From assembly GCA_009914555.1 (NCBI GenBank), contig WNDY01000002.1:151011-215010 (forward strand): DNA of 64,000 nt, in the 5' to 3' direction. Below are positions 40,819 to 51,178 of this stretch, in pieces. How positions within the stretch are numbered: the first letter of the stretch is position 1; every line of letters starts with the position of its first letter. This stretch comes from Xylophilus sp. (GTDB lineage: Bacteria > Pseudomonadota > Gammaproteobacteria > Burkholderiales > Burkholderiaceae_C). The notes below the pieces were generated by a model. It was not told the DNA's origin, ran no database searches, and was given only the letters and a program-made list of their open reading frames with translations. The translations under genes were made by a program, and so were the position numbers.

Positions 40819-40834
40819 GTAGGCAACCGCCTAC
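40819..40834. promoter_or_regulatory. perfect palindrome in the glgC upstream region
   Basis: GTAGGCAACCGCCTAC: perfect 6-bp arms around AACC, 133 bp before the glgC ATG. It could be a regulator site for the glycogen/trehalose operon. The rest of the 249-bp gap between the two operons shows no gene. No regulator can be assigned from the motif alone. Confidence 0.4.
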
Positions 40835-40966
40835 ACGGCCTGCACGCTACATCCCGCAGGGAATTGTTGCGCCGCCATACAGGATGGCGGGGCTGCCCGG
40901 ATGTCCCCGACATCCCGCTGCCGCATCGACCGGCCCCTTCTTTCGCCCATCACAGGATCCACCACC

Positions 40967-42250
40967 ATGTCGCGCAAACCCAACATCCTGGCCATCGTCA
41001 TGGCCGGGGGAGAAGGCTCCCGGCTCCACCCGCTCACCGCCGACCGCTGCAAGCCGGCCGTACCGTTCAACGGCAAGCACAGCATCGTGGACTTCGTGCT
41101 GTCCAACCTGGTGAACTCGGAGATCTATTCGATCTACCTTCTGGTGCAGTACAAGTCGCAGTCGCTCATCGAGCACATCCGCCAGACGTGGACGATGACG
41201 CGCCTGCTGCCGCAGCAGTTCGTGACCGTGGTGCCGCCGCAGATGCGCTACGGGCCCGAATGGTTTCAGGGCACGGCCGACTCGGTCTACCAGAACATCC
41301 ACCTGATCGAGAGCTTCCGCCCCGACATCGTGGCCGTGTTCGGCGCCGACCACATCTACCGCATGGACGTGCGTCAGATGGTGGACTTCCATGTGGAGAG
41401 CGGCGCCCATGCCACCGTGGCCACGCTGCCGGTGCGCCTGTCGCAGTGCGACCAGTTCGGCATCGTCGAGACCGACGAGCGCCACCGCATCACCAACTTC
41501 GTCGAGAAGCCGCGCACCGCCCGGCCCATGGCGGGCAGCCGCACGCACGCGCTGGCCTCGATGGGCAACTACCTGTTCGACGCCGGCGTGCTGCTGGAGG
41601 AACTCAAGCGCGCCCGCGCCGCCGGCCACAGCGATTTCGGCAAGCACATCCTGCCGGCGATGCTCAAGACCCACAGGCTCGCCGCCTACGACTTCGACAG
41701 CAATTCCATCCCGGGCACGGCGCCGTACGAGGAGCACGGCTACTGGCGCGACGTGGGCACGATCGATGCCTATTTCGACGCGCACTTCGACACGCTGGGC
41801 GCCGCGCCCCGGTTCCGCATGACCAACCGCGAATGGCCGATCTACGCCAGCTCCGACCCGGCCGAGTCGGCCCAGATCGAGAACGGCGTGATCCACCGCT
41901 CGGTCGTCGGCTCCGGCTGCGTGGTGGACGGCGCCTCGCTCGACCATGCGATGCTGCGCCGATCGGTCTGCGTGGAGCGCGATGCGCGCCTGGAGCACTG
42001 CATCGTCATGGAGCGCTCGCGCATCGGCCGCGGCGCCCAGGTGCGCCGCGCCATCATCGACCAGGACAACGACGTGCCGCCGTTCGAGCGCATCGGCTTC
42101 GACCTGGAAGCCGACCGCCGCCGCTTCCACGTGAGCGAAGGCGGCATCGTCGTGGTGCCGGCGGGCCACTTCCCGCGCCAGTCCGACCTGGACCGCGGCC
42201 AGCCGGCCAACGAACCGCACGGCACCGTCGGGCTGAGGGCCATTGCATGA
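40967..42250 (+). CDS. glgC: glucose-1-phosphate adenylyltransferase
   Basis: 427 residues from ATG at 40967, with AGGA upstream. [20 protein letters not shown] and [19 protein letters not shown] are the catalytic and regulatory N-terminal blocks; the C-terminal left-handed beta-helix region includes [18 protein letters not shown]. Makes ADP-glucose, the committed step of bacterial glycogen synthesis. First gene of a five-gene operon; glgX starts in its stop codon. Confidence 0.95.
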   Translation: MSRKPNILAIVMAGGEGSRLHPLTADRCKPAVPFNGKHSIVDFVLSNLVNSEIYSIYLLVQYKSQSLIEHIRQTWTMTRLLPQQFVTVVPPQMRYGPEWFQGTADSVYQNIHLIESFRPDIVAVFGADHIYRMDVRQMVDFHVESGAHATVATLPVRLSQCDQFGIVETDERHRITNFVEKPRTARPMAGSRTHALASMGNYLFDAGVLLEELKRARAAGHSDFGKHILPAMLKTHRLAAYDFDSNSIPGTAPYEEHGYWRDVGTIDAYFDAHFDTLGAAPRFRMTNREWPIYASSDPAESAQIENGVIHRSVVGSGCVVDGASLDHAMLRRSVCVERDARLEHCIVMERSRIGRGAQVRRAIIDQDNDVPPFERIGFDLEADRRRFHVSEGGIVVVPAGHFPRQSDLDRGQPANEPHGTVGLRAIA

Positions 42251-44460
42251 CGGAGGGCGTGACGCCGGCAGAACATGCCCCCATCGGATTCCAGGAAGCG
42301 ATCGAGCCCGGCGCGCGCGCGGTGCGGCCGCGCCGGCCGCGCGCGCGCCACCACACCGTCACCGAAGGCCGCCACTGGCCGCTGGGCGCCACGCCCGGCC
42401 GCCAGGGCGTGAACTTCGCGGTGTACTCGTCGCGCGCGCAGAAAGTCGAGGTCTGCCTGTACGCCGAGGACGGCAGGACGGAAGTGGAGCGCATCGCCCT
42501 GCCCACGCTCACGCACGACGTGTGGCACGGCTTCGTGCACGGCCTGCGTGCCGGCCAGCGCTACGGCCTGCGGGTGCACGGCCCGTACGAACCCGAGGCC
42601 GGCCTGCGCTTCAATCCGGCCAAGCTGCTGCTCGACCCGTATGCCCGCGCGCTCGACCGGCCGGTGACCGGCAACGGCAGCCAGTTCGCCTACCCGCTCG
42701 GCCACGAAAACGAGGACCTGGCGGCCGACACCCGCGACAACGGCGCCGACGCCGTCAAGGCCCGCGTGGTGCGCCCGGCGTTCGACTGGGGCGAAGACGC
42801 GCCGCCGCGCGTGCCGCCCGAGGACACGGTGTTCTACGAGATCCACGTCAAGGGCTTCACCCAGCGTCTGCCCGGCGTGCCGGAGGAACTGCGCGGCACC
42901 TATGCCGGCCTGGGCTCCACAGCGGCGGTCGAGTATCTGAAACGGCTCGGCGTGACCAGCGTGGAGCTGCTGCCGGTGCAGGCCTTCATCGACGACCAGC
43001 GCCTGGTCGAGGCCGGCCTGGCCAACTACTGGGGCTACAACACCGTCGGCTTCCTCGCGCCCGAGCCGCGCTACAGCCGCGCACGCGACGGCGGCGTGGA
43101 CGAGTTCAAGGCCATGGTGCGCGCGCTGCATGCGGTGGGCATCGAGGTCATCCTCGACGTGGTCTACAACCATACCGGCGAAGGCAACCACCTCGGCCCC
43201 ACGCTGAGCCTCAAGGGCATCGACAACCCGGCCTACTACCGCCTGTCCGAGGACCCGCGCTACTACGTCGACTACACCGGCACCGGCAACACGGTGGACA
43301 CCAGCAGCCCGGCGGCGCTGCGCCTGGTGCTCGACAGCCTGCGCTACTGGGTGCAGGAGATGCACGTGGACGGCTTCCGCTTCGACCTGGCCAGCGCGCT
43401 CGGCCGCGATGCGCAGGGCCGCTTCGACCACCGTGCGCCGTTCTTCACCGCGGTCGCGCAGGACCCGGTGCTCTCGCGCGTGAAGCTCATCGCCGAGCCG
43501 TGGGACCTCGGACCCGACGGCTACCAGGTCGGCGGCTTTCCGGCCGGCTGGCTCGAATGGAACGGCCGCTGGCGCGACAGCATCCGCGACTACTGGCGCG
43601 GCACCGACGGCACGCTGCCGGCGCTGGCCTCCGGCCTCTGCGGCTCGGCCGACCTGTTCCAGCACCGCCGCCGCCCGCCCTGGGCCAGCGTCAACATCGC
43701 CACGGTGCATGACGGCTTCACGCTGGCCGATCTGGTCAGCTACAACGACAAGCACAACGAGGCCAACGGCGAGGACAACCGCGACGGCGAGAGCCACAAC
43801 CGCAGCTGGAACTGCGGCGCCGAAGGCCCGAGCGACGACCCGGCCATCGTCGAGCTGCGCGGCCGGCAGATGCGCAACTTCATCGCCACGCTGTTCGTGT
43901 CGCACGGCACGCCGCTGCTGCTGGGCGGCGACGAGATCGCACGCACCCAGCAGGGCAGCAACAACGGCTACTGCCAGGACAACGAAATCTCGTGGTTCGA
44001 CTGGGACCTGCCGCCCGCCGCGCAGCAGCAGCTCGCCTTCACCCGCGCCGCCGTCGCGCTGCGCGCGCGCCTGCCGCTGCTGCGCCCGCGCGGCTGGCCG
44101 GTGGGCGAGTCCGACGACCTCTCCACCGCGCCGGCCATCGGCTGGCACAGCGTCTGGGGCGTGCCCATGACGACCGAGGAATGGGACGACCCCGCCGTGC
44201 GCTGTGTGGCCGCGCTGCTCGAAGACCAGGCCACCGACGAGTCCGTGCTGCTGCTCTTCAACGCCAGCGCCGAGGAGGTCGTCTTCACGCTGCCCAAGGA
44301 GGACCCGCCGCGGCAGTGGACGGTGGAGCTCGACACGCGCACCGCCGCCGTGCCGCCCGAGGGCGGAGCCGGCAGCGCGTCGGGCGGACAGTGGACGCTG
44401 CTCGCCCATTCAATGGCCGTGTTCACCTCCGCGGCCCGCGACGACGCCGGCGAGCCATGA
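42247..44460 (+). CDS. glgX: glycogen debranching enzyme GlgX
   Basis: 737 residues. CBM48 domain near the N-terminus ([19 protein letters not shown]), then GH13 barrel with [10 protein letters not shown] (region I), nucleophile Asp380 in [11 protein letters not shown], acid/base Glu417 in [19 protein letters not shown] and Asp in [12 protein letters not shown]. GlgX hydrolyses alpha-1,6 branches of limit dextrin; in trehalose operons the isoamylase-type homologue TreX does the same and supplies linear chains to TreY. Overlaps glgC and treZ by 4 bp each. Confidence 0.92.
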   Translation: MTEGVTPAEHAPIGFQEAIEPGARAVRPRRPRARHHTVTEGRHWPLGATPGRQGVNFAVYSSRAQKVEVCLYAEDGRTEVERIALPTLTHDVWHGFVHGLRAGQRYGLRVHGPYEPEAGLRFNPAKLLLDPYARALDRPVTGNGSQFAYPLGHENEDLAADTRDNGADAVKARVVRPAFDWGEDAPPRVPPEDTVFYEIHVKGFTQRLPGVPEELRGTYAGLGSTAAVEYLKRLGVTSVELLPVQAFIDDQRLVEAGLANYWGYNTVGFLAPEPRYSRARDGGVDEFKAMVRALHAVGIEVILDVVYNHTGEGNHLGPTLSLKGIDNPAYYRLSEDPRYYVDYTGTGNTVDTSSPAALRLVLDSLRYWVQEMHVDGFRFDLASALGRDAQGRFDHRAPFFTAVAQDPVLSRVKLIAEPWDLGPDGYQVGGFPAGWLEWNGRWRDSIRDYWRGTDGTLPALASGLCGSADLFQHRRRPPWASVNIATVHDGFTLADLVSYNDKHNEANGEDNRDGESHNRSWNCGAEGPSDDPAIVELRGRQMRNFIATLFVSHGTPLLLGGDEIARTQQGSNNGYCQDNEISWFDWDLPPAAQQQLAFTRAAVALRARLPLLRPRGWPVGESDDLSTAPAIGWHSVWGVPMTTEEWDDPAVRCVAALLEDQATDESVLLLFNASAEEVVFTLPKEDPPRQWTVELDTRTAAVPPEGGAGSASGGQWTLLAHSMAVFTSAARDDAGEP

Positions 44461-46247
44461 AGCATGCCCACGCCATGCCGTTCGGCGCCACCGTCCGCGC
44501 GGACGGCAGCGGCGCCGACCTGCACCTCTGGGCCCCTGCAGCGACGGAGGTCGCCCTGCTGCTCGGTCCCACGGCCGATGCCCTGGCGCCGGTGCCCGCC
44601 GCCCGCGCCGAGGGCGGCTGGTGGCACGCCGCAGTGGACGGCGCGGCAGCCGGCGCGCGCTACCAGTGGCGCATCGACGGCGGCCAGCGCGTGAGCGACC
44701 CGGCCGCGCGCGAGAACCCCGACGGCCCGCATGCGCCGAGCCGCCTGGTCGATCCGGCCGCGTTCGACTGGAACGACGCCGGCTGGACCGGCCGGCCCTG
44801 GCGCGAGACCGTGCTCTACGAACTGCATGTCGGCACCTTCACCGCCGAAGGCACGTTCGACGCGGCCGCGCAGCGGCTGGAGGAACTGGCCGCGCTCGGC
44901 ATCACCGCCGTGGAGCTGATGCCGGTGGCGGATCTGCCGGGCCGATACAATTGGGGGTATGATGGCGTAGCGCTCTTTGCACCGGCACATTCATATGGTC
45001 CTCCCGAGAGTATGAAAGCCTTCGTCGAGCGCGCGCGCCAGCTCGGGCTCATGGTCTTCCTCGACGTGGTCTACAACCACTTCGGCCCGGACGGCAACTG
45101 GCTGGGCCTGTACGCGCCGCAGTTCTTCTCGGCCACGCACGCCAGCCCGTGGGGCCAGGCGATCAACTTCGACGGCGACGGCAGCGCGACCGTGCGCGAG
45201 TTCTTCATCCACAACGCGCTCTACTGGATCGAGGAGTTCCGCATCGACGGCCTGCGGCTCGACGCGGTGCATGCCATCGTCGACGACAGCCGGCCCGACA
45301 TCCTCGAAGAGATATCGTCCCGTGTGCGCGCCGCCCAGCCGCACCGCCACGTCCACCTGGTGCTGGAGAACGACGGCAACCAGTCGCGCCGCCTGGCGCG
45401 GCAGCCGGCCGCCGGCCGCTACGACGGGCAGTGGAACGACGACTTCCACCATGCGATGCACGTGGCGCTGACCGGCGAGACGCACCGCTACTACGCGCGC
45501 TATGGCAACGACCCGATCGCCCTGCTCGGCCAGGTGCTGGTGCGCGGCTTCGCCTTCCCCGAAAGCGCGGACGACGCGCCGCCGCCGCTGCCGGCCACCA
45601 TCAACTACATCGGCAACCACGACCAGGTCGGCAACCGCGCCCGCGGCGAGCGGCTGGCCGCGCTGGCGCCGCCCGAAGCCGTGTCCACCGCGCTGCTGCT
45701 GGCGCTGCTGACGCCGGCCACGCCGATGGTTTTCTTCGGCGACGAATGGGGCACGCGCACGCCCTTCCTCTACTTCGCCGACTGGCAGGGCGAACTGCGC
45801 GAGGCGGTGCGCGCCGGCCGCAAGCGCGAGTTCGCGCACGACGACGACGGCACCCTGCCCGACCCCTGCGACATCGCCACCTTCCACCGCAGCCATCCGG
45901 ACCCGGCCGAGCGCGACCAGTCCGGCGCCGGCGCGCGGCTGGCGCAGGTGCGCCAGGCCCTGGCGCTGCGCCGGCAATGGATCGCCCCGCGCCAGGAGCG
46001 CCTGGCCGACACCGACCACGAGGCCCTGCGCATCGGTGCCACCGGCCTGCACCTGCGCTGGCACTACCGCGACGGCAGCCGGCTGCTGCTCGACCTCAAC
46101 CTCGGACCCGATCCGGTGGACGCCTCGGCCCTGGCCGGCCGCGACCCGCAGGCGCAGCTGCTGCTGGCCCACGGCGACTGGCCCGCTGCCGCACCGTACT
46201 GGGCACCGTGGTCCGCGCGCTGGAGACTCTTCGAACCTTCCGCATGA
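44457..46247 (+). CDS. treZ: malto-oligosyltrehalose trehalohydrolase
   Basis: 596 residues, usual length. N-terminal CBM48-like domain (ATVRADGSGADLHLWAP), GH13 barrel with DVVYNHFGPDG, nucleophile Asp269 in IDGLRLDAVHAI, acid Glu304 in LVLENDGNQSRR, and NHDQVGNRARGE. Releases trehalose from the maltooligosyltrehalose formed by TreY. A block at residues about 162-186, conserved in the family (NWGYDGVALFAP), is encoded by unusually AT-rich codons compared with the rest. Confidence 0.93.
   Translation: MKHAHAMPFGATVRADGSGADLHLWAPAATEVALLLGPTADALAPVPAARAEGGWWHAAVDGAAAGARYQWRIDGGQRVSDPAARENPDGPHAPSRLVDPAAFDWNDAGWTGRPWRETVLYELHVGTFTAEGTFDAAAQRLEELAALGITAVELMPVADLPGRYNWGYDGVALFAPAHSYGPPESMKAFVERARQLGLMVFLDVVYNHFGPDGNWLGLYAPQFFSATHASPWGQAINFDGDGSATVREFFIHNALYWIEEFRIDGLRLDAVHAIVDDSRPDILEEISSRVRAAQPHRHVHLVLENDGNQSRRLARQPAAGRYDGQWNDDFHHAMHVALTGETHRYYARYGNDPIALLGQVLVRGFAFPESADDAPPPLPATINYIGNHDQVGNRARGERLAALAPPEAVSTALLLALLTPATPMVFFGDEWGTRTPFLYFADWQGELREAVRAGRKREFAHDDDGTLPDPCDIATFHRSHPDPAERDQSGAGARLAQVRQALALRRQWIAPRQERLADTDHEALRIGATGLHLRWHYRDGSRLLLDLNLGPDPVDASALAGRDPQAQLLLAHGDWPAAAPYWAPWSARWRLFEPSA
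44953..45005. repeat. AT-rich patch inside treZ resembling the dispersed repeat (copy J)
   Basis: GGGGGTATGATGGCGTAGCGC at its start and ATATGGTCCTCC at its end resemble copy D in order and spacing. The encoded residues fit the TreZ family without insertion, so this is either a coincidence of a low-GC codon patch or the result of sequence overwriting that kept the protein. Listed with low confidence. Confidence 0.25.
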
Positions 46248-49200
46248 ACGCAGCGCAGAACCCCGACATCGCCGCCCTCCAGCAACGCGCCGAGGCCGCC
46301 GGCGTGGCCCTGGCCTACACCAGCTACTGGGGCGAGCCGCAGAGCGCATCGCCCGCGCTGCTGGCGCGCATCCTCGACGCGCTCGGCGAGCCGGCGGCCG
46401 ACGCGGCCGCGCCGGCCGTCGTCGAGGCCGGCACCGTGCCCGACATCGCCCTCGCCGCGCCCTGGCGCCTGCGCCAGGCCGAAGGCGACGGCCGCATCGT
46501 GGCCGAGGGCGCGCAGCCCGGCAGCGCCCTGCCCGGCACGCTCGCGCCCGGCTACTACCGGCTTGAAGCCGATGGCGCGCCCGAGCGCCTGCTCATCGTC
46601 GCCCCGCAGCGCTGCTGGGTGCCCGAAGGCATCGCCCAGGGCGAGCGCTGGTGGGGCCTGTCGATCCAGCTCTACGCGCTGCGCTCCGAGACCAACTGGG
46701 GCATCGGCGACTTCTCCGACCTCGCCGCGCTGGTGGCGCTGTCGGCCGCCCAGGGCGCGGCCTTCATCGGTCTGAGCCCGCTGCATGCGCTGCATGCCCA
46801 TGCGCCCGAGCAGGCCAGCTCCTACAGCCCATCGAGCAGAACCGCGCTGAACACGCTGTTCATCGACGTGGCCGCAGTGCCCGAATTCGCCCACTGCGCG
46901 GCGGCACGCACGCTGGTGACCAGCACGCCGTTCCAGCAGAAGCTCGAAGCGCTGCGCGCTGCCGACGAGGTGCGCTATGCCGACGTGGCCGCGGCCAAGG
47001 AGCAGGTGCTGGCGCTGCTGTGGACGCATTTCACCGCGCACGAACTGGTGGCCTCGTCCGGGCGTGCGCAGGCTTTTCTGCAGTTCACGCAGGAGAACGA
47101 GGCCCTGCTCGGCGCCCACGCGCTGCACGAAGCGATCCAGCTGCGGCTGCATGCGGCCGACCCGTCGGTCTGGGGCTGGCCGGCCTGGCCCGAGGAACTG
47201 CGCGATCCACACGGCGCCGGCGCGGCCGCCTTCCGCCGCGACCACGGCGACGCGGTGCGCTACCGCTTCTGGCTGCAGTGGCTGGCCCACGAGCAGCTCG
47301 CGCTGGTGCAGCGCCAGGCGCGGCGCCTGCTGCCGCTGGGCCTGTACTGCGACCTCGCCGTGGGCGCGGCCAGCGGCGGGTCGGAGACCTGGGCGCAGCA
47401 GAAGCTCTACGCCCACGGCCTCCACGTGGGCGCGCCGCCCGACCCGCTCAACGCCCTGGGCCAGGACTGGGGCCTGCCGCCGCTGCGCCCGCAGGCGCTG
47501 GCCGCCGCCGGCTTCGCACCCTTCATCGCGCTGCTGCGCGCCGTGATGCGCCCGGCCGGCGCGCTGCGCATGGACCACGTCATGGCGCTGATGCGCCTGT
47601 TCTGGACCACGCCCGACGCCGGCGGCACCTACGTGGCCTATCCGCTCGAAGCCCTCGCCGCCATCGTTGCGGTCGAGAGCCAGCGCCAGCGCTGCCTGGT
47701 GATCGGCGAGGACCTCGGCAACGTGGACCCCGCGATGCGCGCGGCCATGCAGCAGCGGGGCCTGCTGTCGTACAAGCCGCTCATCTTCGAGCGCCGCGAC
47801 GACGGCGCCTTCCGCCCGCCCGCCGAATGGCAGCCGCAGGCCCTGGCCGTGGTCACCACGCACGACCTGCCCACGCTCTCGGCCTTCTGGGCCGGCAGCG
47901 ACATCGACACCCAGGCGCGTCTGAACCTGCTGCCCGGCGAGGAGATCCACGCGCAGATGGTGCTGGCCCGCGCGCAGGACCGTGCGCGCCTGCTGCTCGC
48001 ACTCCAGCACGCGAACCTGCTGCCCGAGGGCGTGACCATCCATCCGCCTTCGCTGCCCGAGGCCACGACAGCCTTCGTCGCCGCGGTGCATGCCTACCTG
48101 GCCCGCACGCCCTGCTGGCTGGCGGCCGTGCAGATCGAGGACGCCACCGGCCAGCGCGAGCAGGTCAACGTGCCGGGCACGACCGAGGACCGCAACCCCA
48201 ACTGGCGACGGCGCGTGGCCGTGCCGCTGTCCGGACTGGCGGCGCATCCCACCTTCGCCGCCGTGGCCGCCGCCATGCGCGCCGAGCGCGGCCGCCCGGC
48301 CGCCGTGGCCGCGGTGGACGAGCTGCCGCCGCTGGAGAGCGCCGACATCCCGCGCGCCACCTACCGCGTGCAGTTCCACGCCGGCTACACCTTCGCCGAC
48401 GCCACGCGCGCCGTGGGCTACCTGCATGCGCTGGGCATCAGCCACCTCTACAGCTCGCCCTACCTGAAGGCGCGCCCCGGCAGCACCCACGGCTACGACG
48501 TGGTCGACCCGACGCAGCTCAACCCCGAGGTCGGCACCGATGCCGAGCATGCGGCGCTCTGCGACGCGCTGGCTGCACGCGGCATGGGCCAGGTGCTGGA
48601 CATCGTGCCCAACCACATGGGCGTGCTCGAAGCCGACAACCCCTGGTGGCAGGACCTGCTGGAGCACGGCGCTGCCTCGCCGCACGCCGCCACGTTCGAC
48701 ATCGAATGGAACGCCGTGGCCGACGGCCTGCAGGGCCGGGTGCTGCTGCCGATCCTCGGCGACCACTACGGCCGCGTGCTCGAATCCGGCGAGCTGCAGC
48801 TGCGCTTCGACGCCGCGCACGGCCGCTTCGCGGTGCACTACTGGGGCCACCACGCGCCGATCGATCCGCAGCACTACGGCCGCATCCTGTCGGTGCTGCC
48901 GGCGCCGGTGTCGGGCAACGACGGCGACAGCCATGCGCTGGCCGAGGTGCAGTCGCTGCTCGACGCCTTCTCCCACCTGCCGCAGCGCGATGCCGTCGGC
49001 GGCGACAGCCGCGCCGCGCGGCTGCGCGATGCGCCGCTGCTGCAGCGCCGGCTGGCCGAGGCCGCCGCGGCCCACGGCTGGCTGCGCGAATGGATCCGCG
49101 CGAGCCTGCTGCTGCTCAACGGCCACGCCGGCGACACCGCGAGCTTCGACGCGCTCGACGCGCTGCTGCACGACCAGGCCTACCGGCTGGCCGACTGGCG

Positions 49201-51178
49201 CGTGGCCGGCGACGACATCAACTACCGCCGCTTCTTCGACGTCAACGGCCTCGCGGCCGTGCGCATGGAAGAGCCGGCGGTGTTCGAGGCCACGCATGCG
49301 CGCGTCCTCCAGTGGCTGGCCGACGGCCGCATCACCGGCCTGCGCATCGACCATCCCGACGGCCTCGCCGACCCGGGCGCCTACCTGGCGCGGCTGCAGT
49401 CGCGCCATGCGGCGCAGGCCCGCGCGGCCGGCCGCGAGCCCCGCGCACTCTACGTGGTGGTCGAGAAGATCCTGGCCGACCACGAGCCCCTGCCCGAGGA
49501 CTGGCCGGTGCACGGCGACACCGGCTATCGCTTCGCCTCGCTGGTCAACGGCCTGTTCGTCGAGCCGGCGTCGAAAGCCGCATTCGACGATGCCTATGCC
49601 GCCTTCACCGACGACGTGCGCAGCTACGAGGACACGGCCTACGCCTGCAAGAAGCTCATCATCGACACCACGCTCGCGAGCGACCTCGGCTGGCTCACCG
49701 AGACGCTCTACCGCATCGTGCGCGCCGACCGCCGCGCCTGCGACTTCACGCGCCACCGGCTGCGCGCGGCGCTGGCCGAGGTGGCCGCGGGCTTTCCGGT
49801 CTACCGCACCTATGTCGGCGCGCACGGCGAGGCCGCGTCGGCCGCCGACGCGCGCCACATCGCCTGGGCCGTCGCGGCGGCCGCGCGCCGCCTGGGCTCG
49901 GCCGAGCGCGGGCTGCTCGACTACCTCGGGCCCATCCTCTCGGGCGAGGACGGCCCCGAGCCCGCGCTGCGCCGGCGCTTCGTGCGGCGCTGGCAGCAGT
50001 TCACCGCGCCGGTGATGGCCAAGTCGATCGAGGACACGACGTTCTACCGCCATGTACGGCTCGCCTCGCTCAACGACGTGGGATCCGAGCCGCGGCGCTT
50101 CGGCATCTCGGCCGCGGCCTTCCATGCGACCAACCTGCAGGTGAGCCGGCGGCGGCCGCATCCGCTGCTGGCCACCTCGACGCACGACAGCAAGCGGTCG
50201 GAAGACGTCCGCGCGCGGCTCAACGTGCTCTCCGAAATCCCGGCACTCTGGGAAGACACGGTGCTCGCGCTGAGCCAGACCGGCGAGCGGCTGCGCACCA
50301 CGGCCGTTCTGCGCGCCGACGCCCCCGCACCGTCGCGCGCCGACGAATGGTCGCTCTACCAGGCCCTGGTCGGCATCTGGCCGGCCGGGCCGACCGACGC
50401 CGCCGCGCGCGAAGCCAAGCGCGAGACCAACTGGCTCTGCCCCGACGAAGCCTACGAAGCCGCGCTCGACAGCCACATCGACCGCTGCCTGGCCAGCGAG
50501 GGCTTCGTGCAGACGCTCGAAGCCTTCGTGCAGGCAATCGCGCCGTACGGCTTTCGCAACAGCCTGGCGCAGCTCGCGCTCAAGCTCACCGCGCCCGGCG
50601 TGCCCGACATCTACCAGGGCTGCGAGCAGTGGAACTTCAGCCTGGTCGACCCGGACAACCGCCGCCCGGTGGACTTCGACGCGCTCGCGGCCGGCCTGGC
50701 CGAGGTGCAGGCGCTGCATGCCGACGGCGCCCATCCCACGCCCGCGCAGTGGCAGGACCTGCTGCCGGCGGTGCCGGCCGTGTCCGACGGCCGCATCAAG
50801 CAGCTCGTCACCTGGCGCCTGCTGCAGCTGCGCGCCGCGCAGGCCGACCTGTTCCGCCACGGCTCCTACCTGCCGCTCGCGGTCGTCGGCCCGGCGGAGG
50901 TGCATGCCATCGGCTTCGCCCGCATCCGCGAGGGCCGCGCCGTGGTGGTGATCGCCGCGCGCCTGCTCTACGGCCTGGCCGCCGGCGGCTGGCGCGGCAC
51001 GCGCATCGCCATCGCGGCCGCGCACCCGGCGCTGGAGAAGACCGGCGCCTGGCGCAACCTGCTGACCGGCGCGGTGCTGCCGCCCGAGCCCGGCGACGGC
51101 TACGAGCTCGACAGCCTGCTCGGCGAGATCGGCCCGGCCACGTCGCGCCTGCCGTTCGCCGTGCTGGTCCCGGCATGA
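46244..51178 (+). CDS. treY: fused 4-alpha-glucanotransferase / malto-oligosyltrehalose synthase (MalQ-TreY)
   Basis: 1644 residues in one frame, two enzymes. Residues about 1-695 are GH77 MalQ (RSETNWGIGDFSDLAALVAL; RMDHVMALMRLFWTT; VIGEDLGNVDPAM with the nucleophile region; TTHDLPTLSAFW). Residues about 700-1644 are GH13 TreY (ATYRVQFHAGYTFADATRAV; HGYDVVDPTQLNPEVG; RIDHPDGLADPGAYL; YVVVEKILADHEPL; STHDSKRSEDVRAR). MalQ lengthens or recycles short maltodextrins and TreY isomerises the reducing-end linkage to a trehalose unit, so fusion channels substrate to TreZ. Overlaps treZ and glgA by 4 bp each. Confidence 0.93.
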   Translation: MNAAQNPDIAALQQRAEAAGVALAYTSYWGEPQSASPALLARILDALGEPAADAAAPAVVEAGTVPDIALAAPWRLRQAEGDGRIVAEGAQPGSALPGTLAPGYYRLEADGAPERLLIVAPQRCWVPEGIAQGERWWGLSIQLYALRSETNWGIGDFSDLAALVALSAAQGAAFIGLSPLHALHAHAPEQASSYSPSSRTALNTLFIDVAAVPEFAHCAAARTLVTSTPFQQKLEALRAADEVRYADVAAAKEQVLALLWTHFTAHELVASSGRAQAFLQFTQENEALLGAHALHEAIQLRLHAADPSVWGWPAWPEELRDPHGAGAAAFRRDHGDAVRYRFWLQWLAHEQLALVQRQARRLLPLGLYCDLAVGAASGGSETWAQQKLYAHGLHVGAPPDPLNALGQDWGLPPLRPQALAAAGFAPFIALLRAVMRPAGALRMDHVMALMRLFWTTPDAGGTYVAYPLEALAAIVAVESQRQRCLVIGEDLGNVDPAMRAAMQQRGLLSYKPLIFERRDDGAFRPPAEWQPQALAVVTTHDLPTLSAFWAGSDIDTQARLNLLPGEEIHAQMVLARAQDRARLLLALQHANLLPEGVTIHPPSLPEATTAFVAAVHAYLARTPCWLAAVQIEDATGQREQVNVPGTTEDRNPNWRRRVAVPLSGLAAHPTFAAVAAAMRAERGRPAAVAAVDELPPLESADIPRATYRVQFHAGYTFADATRAVGYLHALGISHLYSSPYLKARPGSTHGYDVVDPTQLNPEVGTDAEHAALCDALAARGMGQVLDIVPNHMGVLEADNPWWQDLLEHGAASPHAATFDIEWNAVADGLQGRVLLPILGDHYGRVLESGELQLRFDAAHGRFAVHYWGHHAPIDPQHYGRILSVLPAPVSGNDGDSHALAEVQSLLDAFSHLPQRDAVGGDSRAARLRDAPLLQRRLAEAAAAHGWLREWIRASLLLLNGHAGDTASFDALDALLHDQAYRLADWRVAGDDINYRRFFDVNGLAAVRMEEPAVFEATHARVLQWLADGRITGLRIDHPDGLADPGAYLARLQSRHAAQARAAGREPRALYVVVEKILADHEPLPEDWPVHGDTGYRFASLVNGLFVEPASKAAFDDAYAAFTDDVRSYEDTAYACKKLIIDTTLASDLGWLTETLYRIVRADRRACDFTRHRLRAALAEVAAGFPVYRTYVGAHGEAASAADARHIAWAVAAAARRLGSAERGLLDYLGPILSGEDGPEPALRRRFVRRWQQFTAPVMAKSIEDTTFYRHVRLASLNDVGSEPRRFGISAAAFHATNLQVSRRRPHPLLATSTHDSKRSEDVRARLNVLSEIPALWEDTVLALSQTGERLRTTAVLRADAPAPSRADEWSLYQALVGIWPAGPTDAAAREAKRETNWLCPDEAYEAALDSHIDRCLASEGFVQTLEAFVQAIAPYGFRNSLAQLALKLTAPGVPDIYQGCEQWNFSLVDPDNRRPVDFDALAAGLAEVQALHADGAHPTPAQWQDLLPAVPAVSDGRIKQLVTWRLLQLRAAQADLFRHGSYLPLAVVGPAEVHAIGFARIREGRAVVVIAARLLYGLAAGGWRGTRIAIAAAHPALEKTGAWRNLLTGAVLPPEPGDGYELDSLLGEIGPATSRLPFAVLVPA

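Noticed and set aside
46064..51025. Minus-strand open frame of over 1600 codons opposite the MalQ-TreY gene
   Set aside because: Despite its length it is low-complexity Arg/Gln/Gly/Val sequence with no domain; the plus strand carries two complete enzyme domains.
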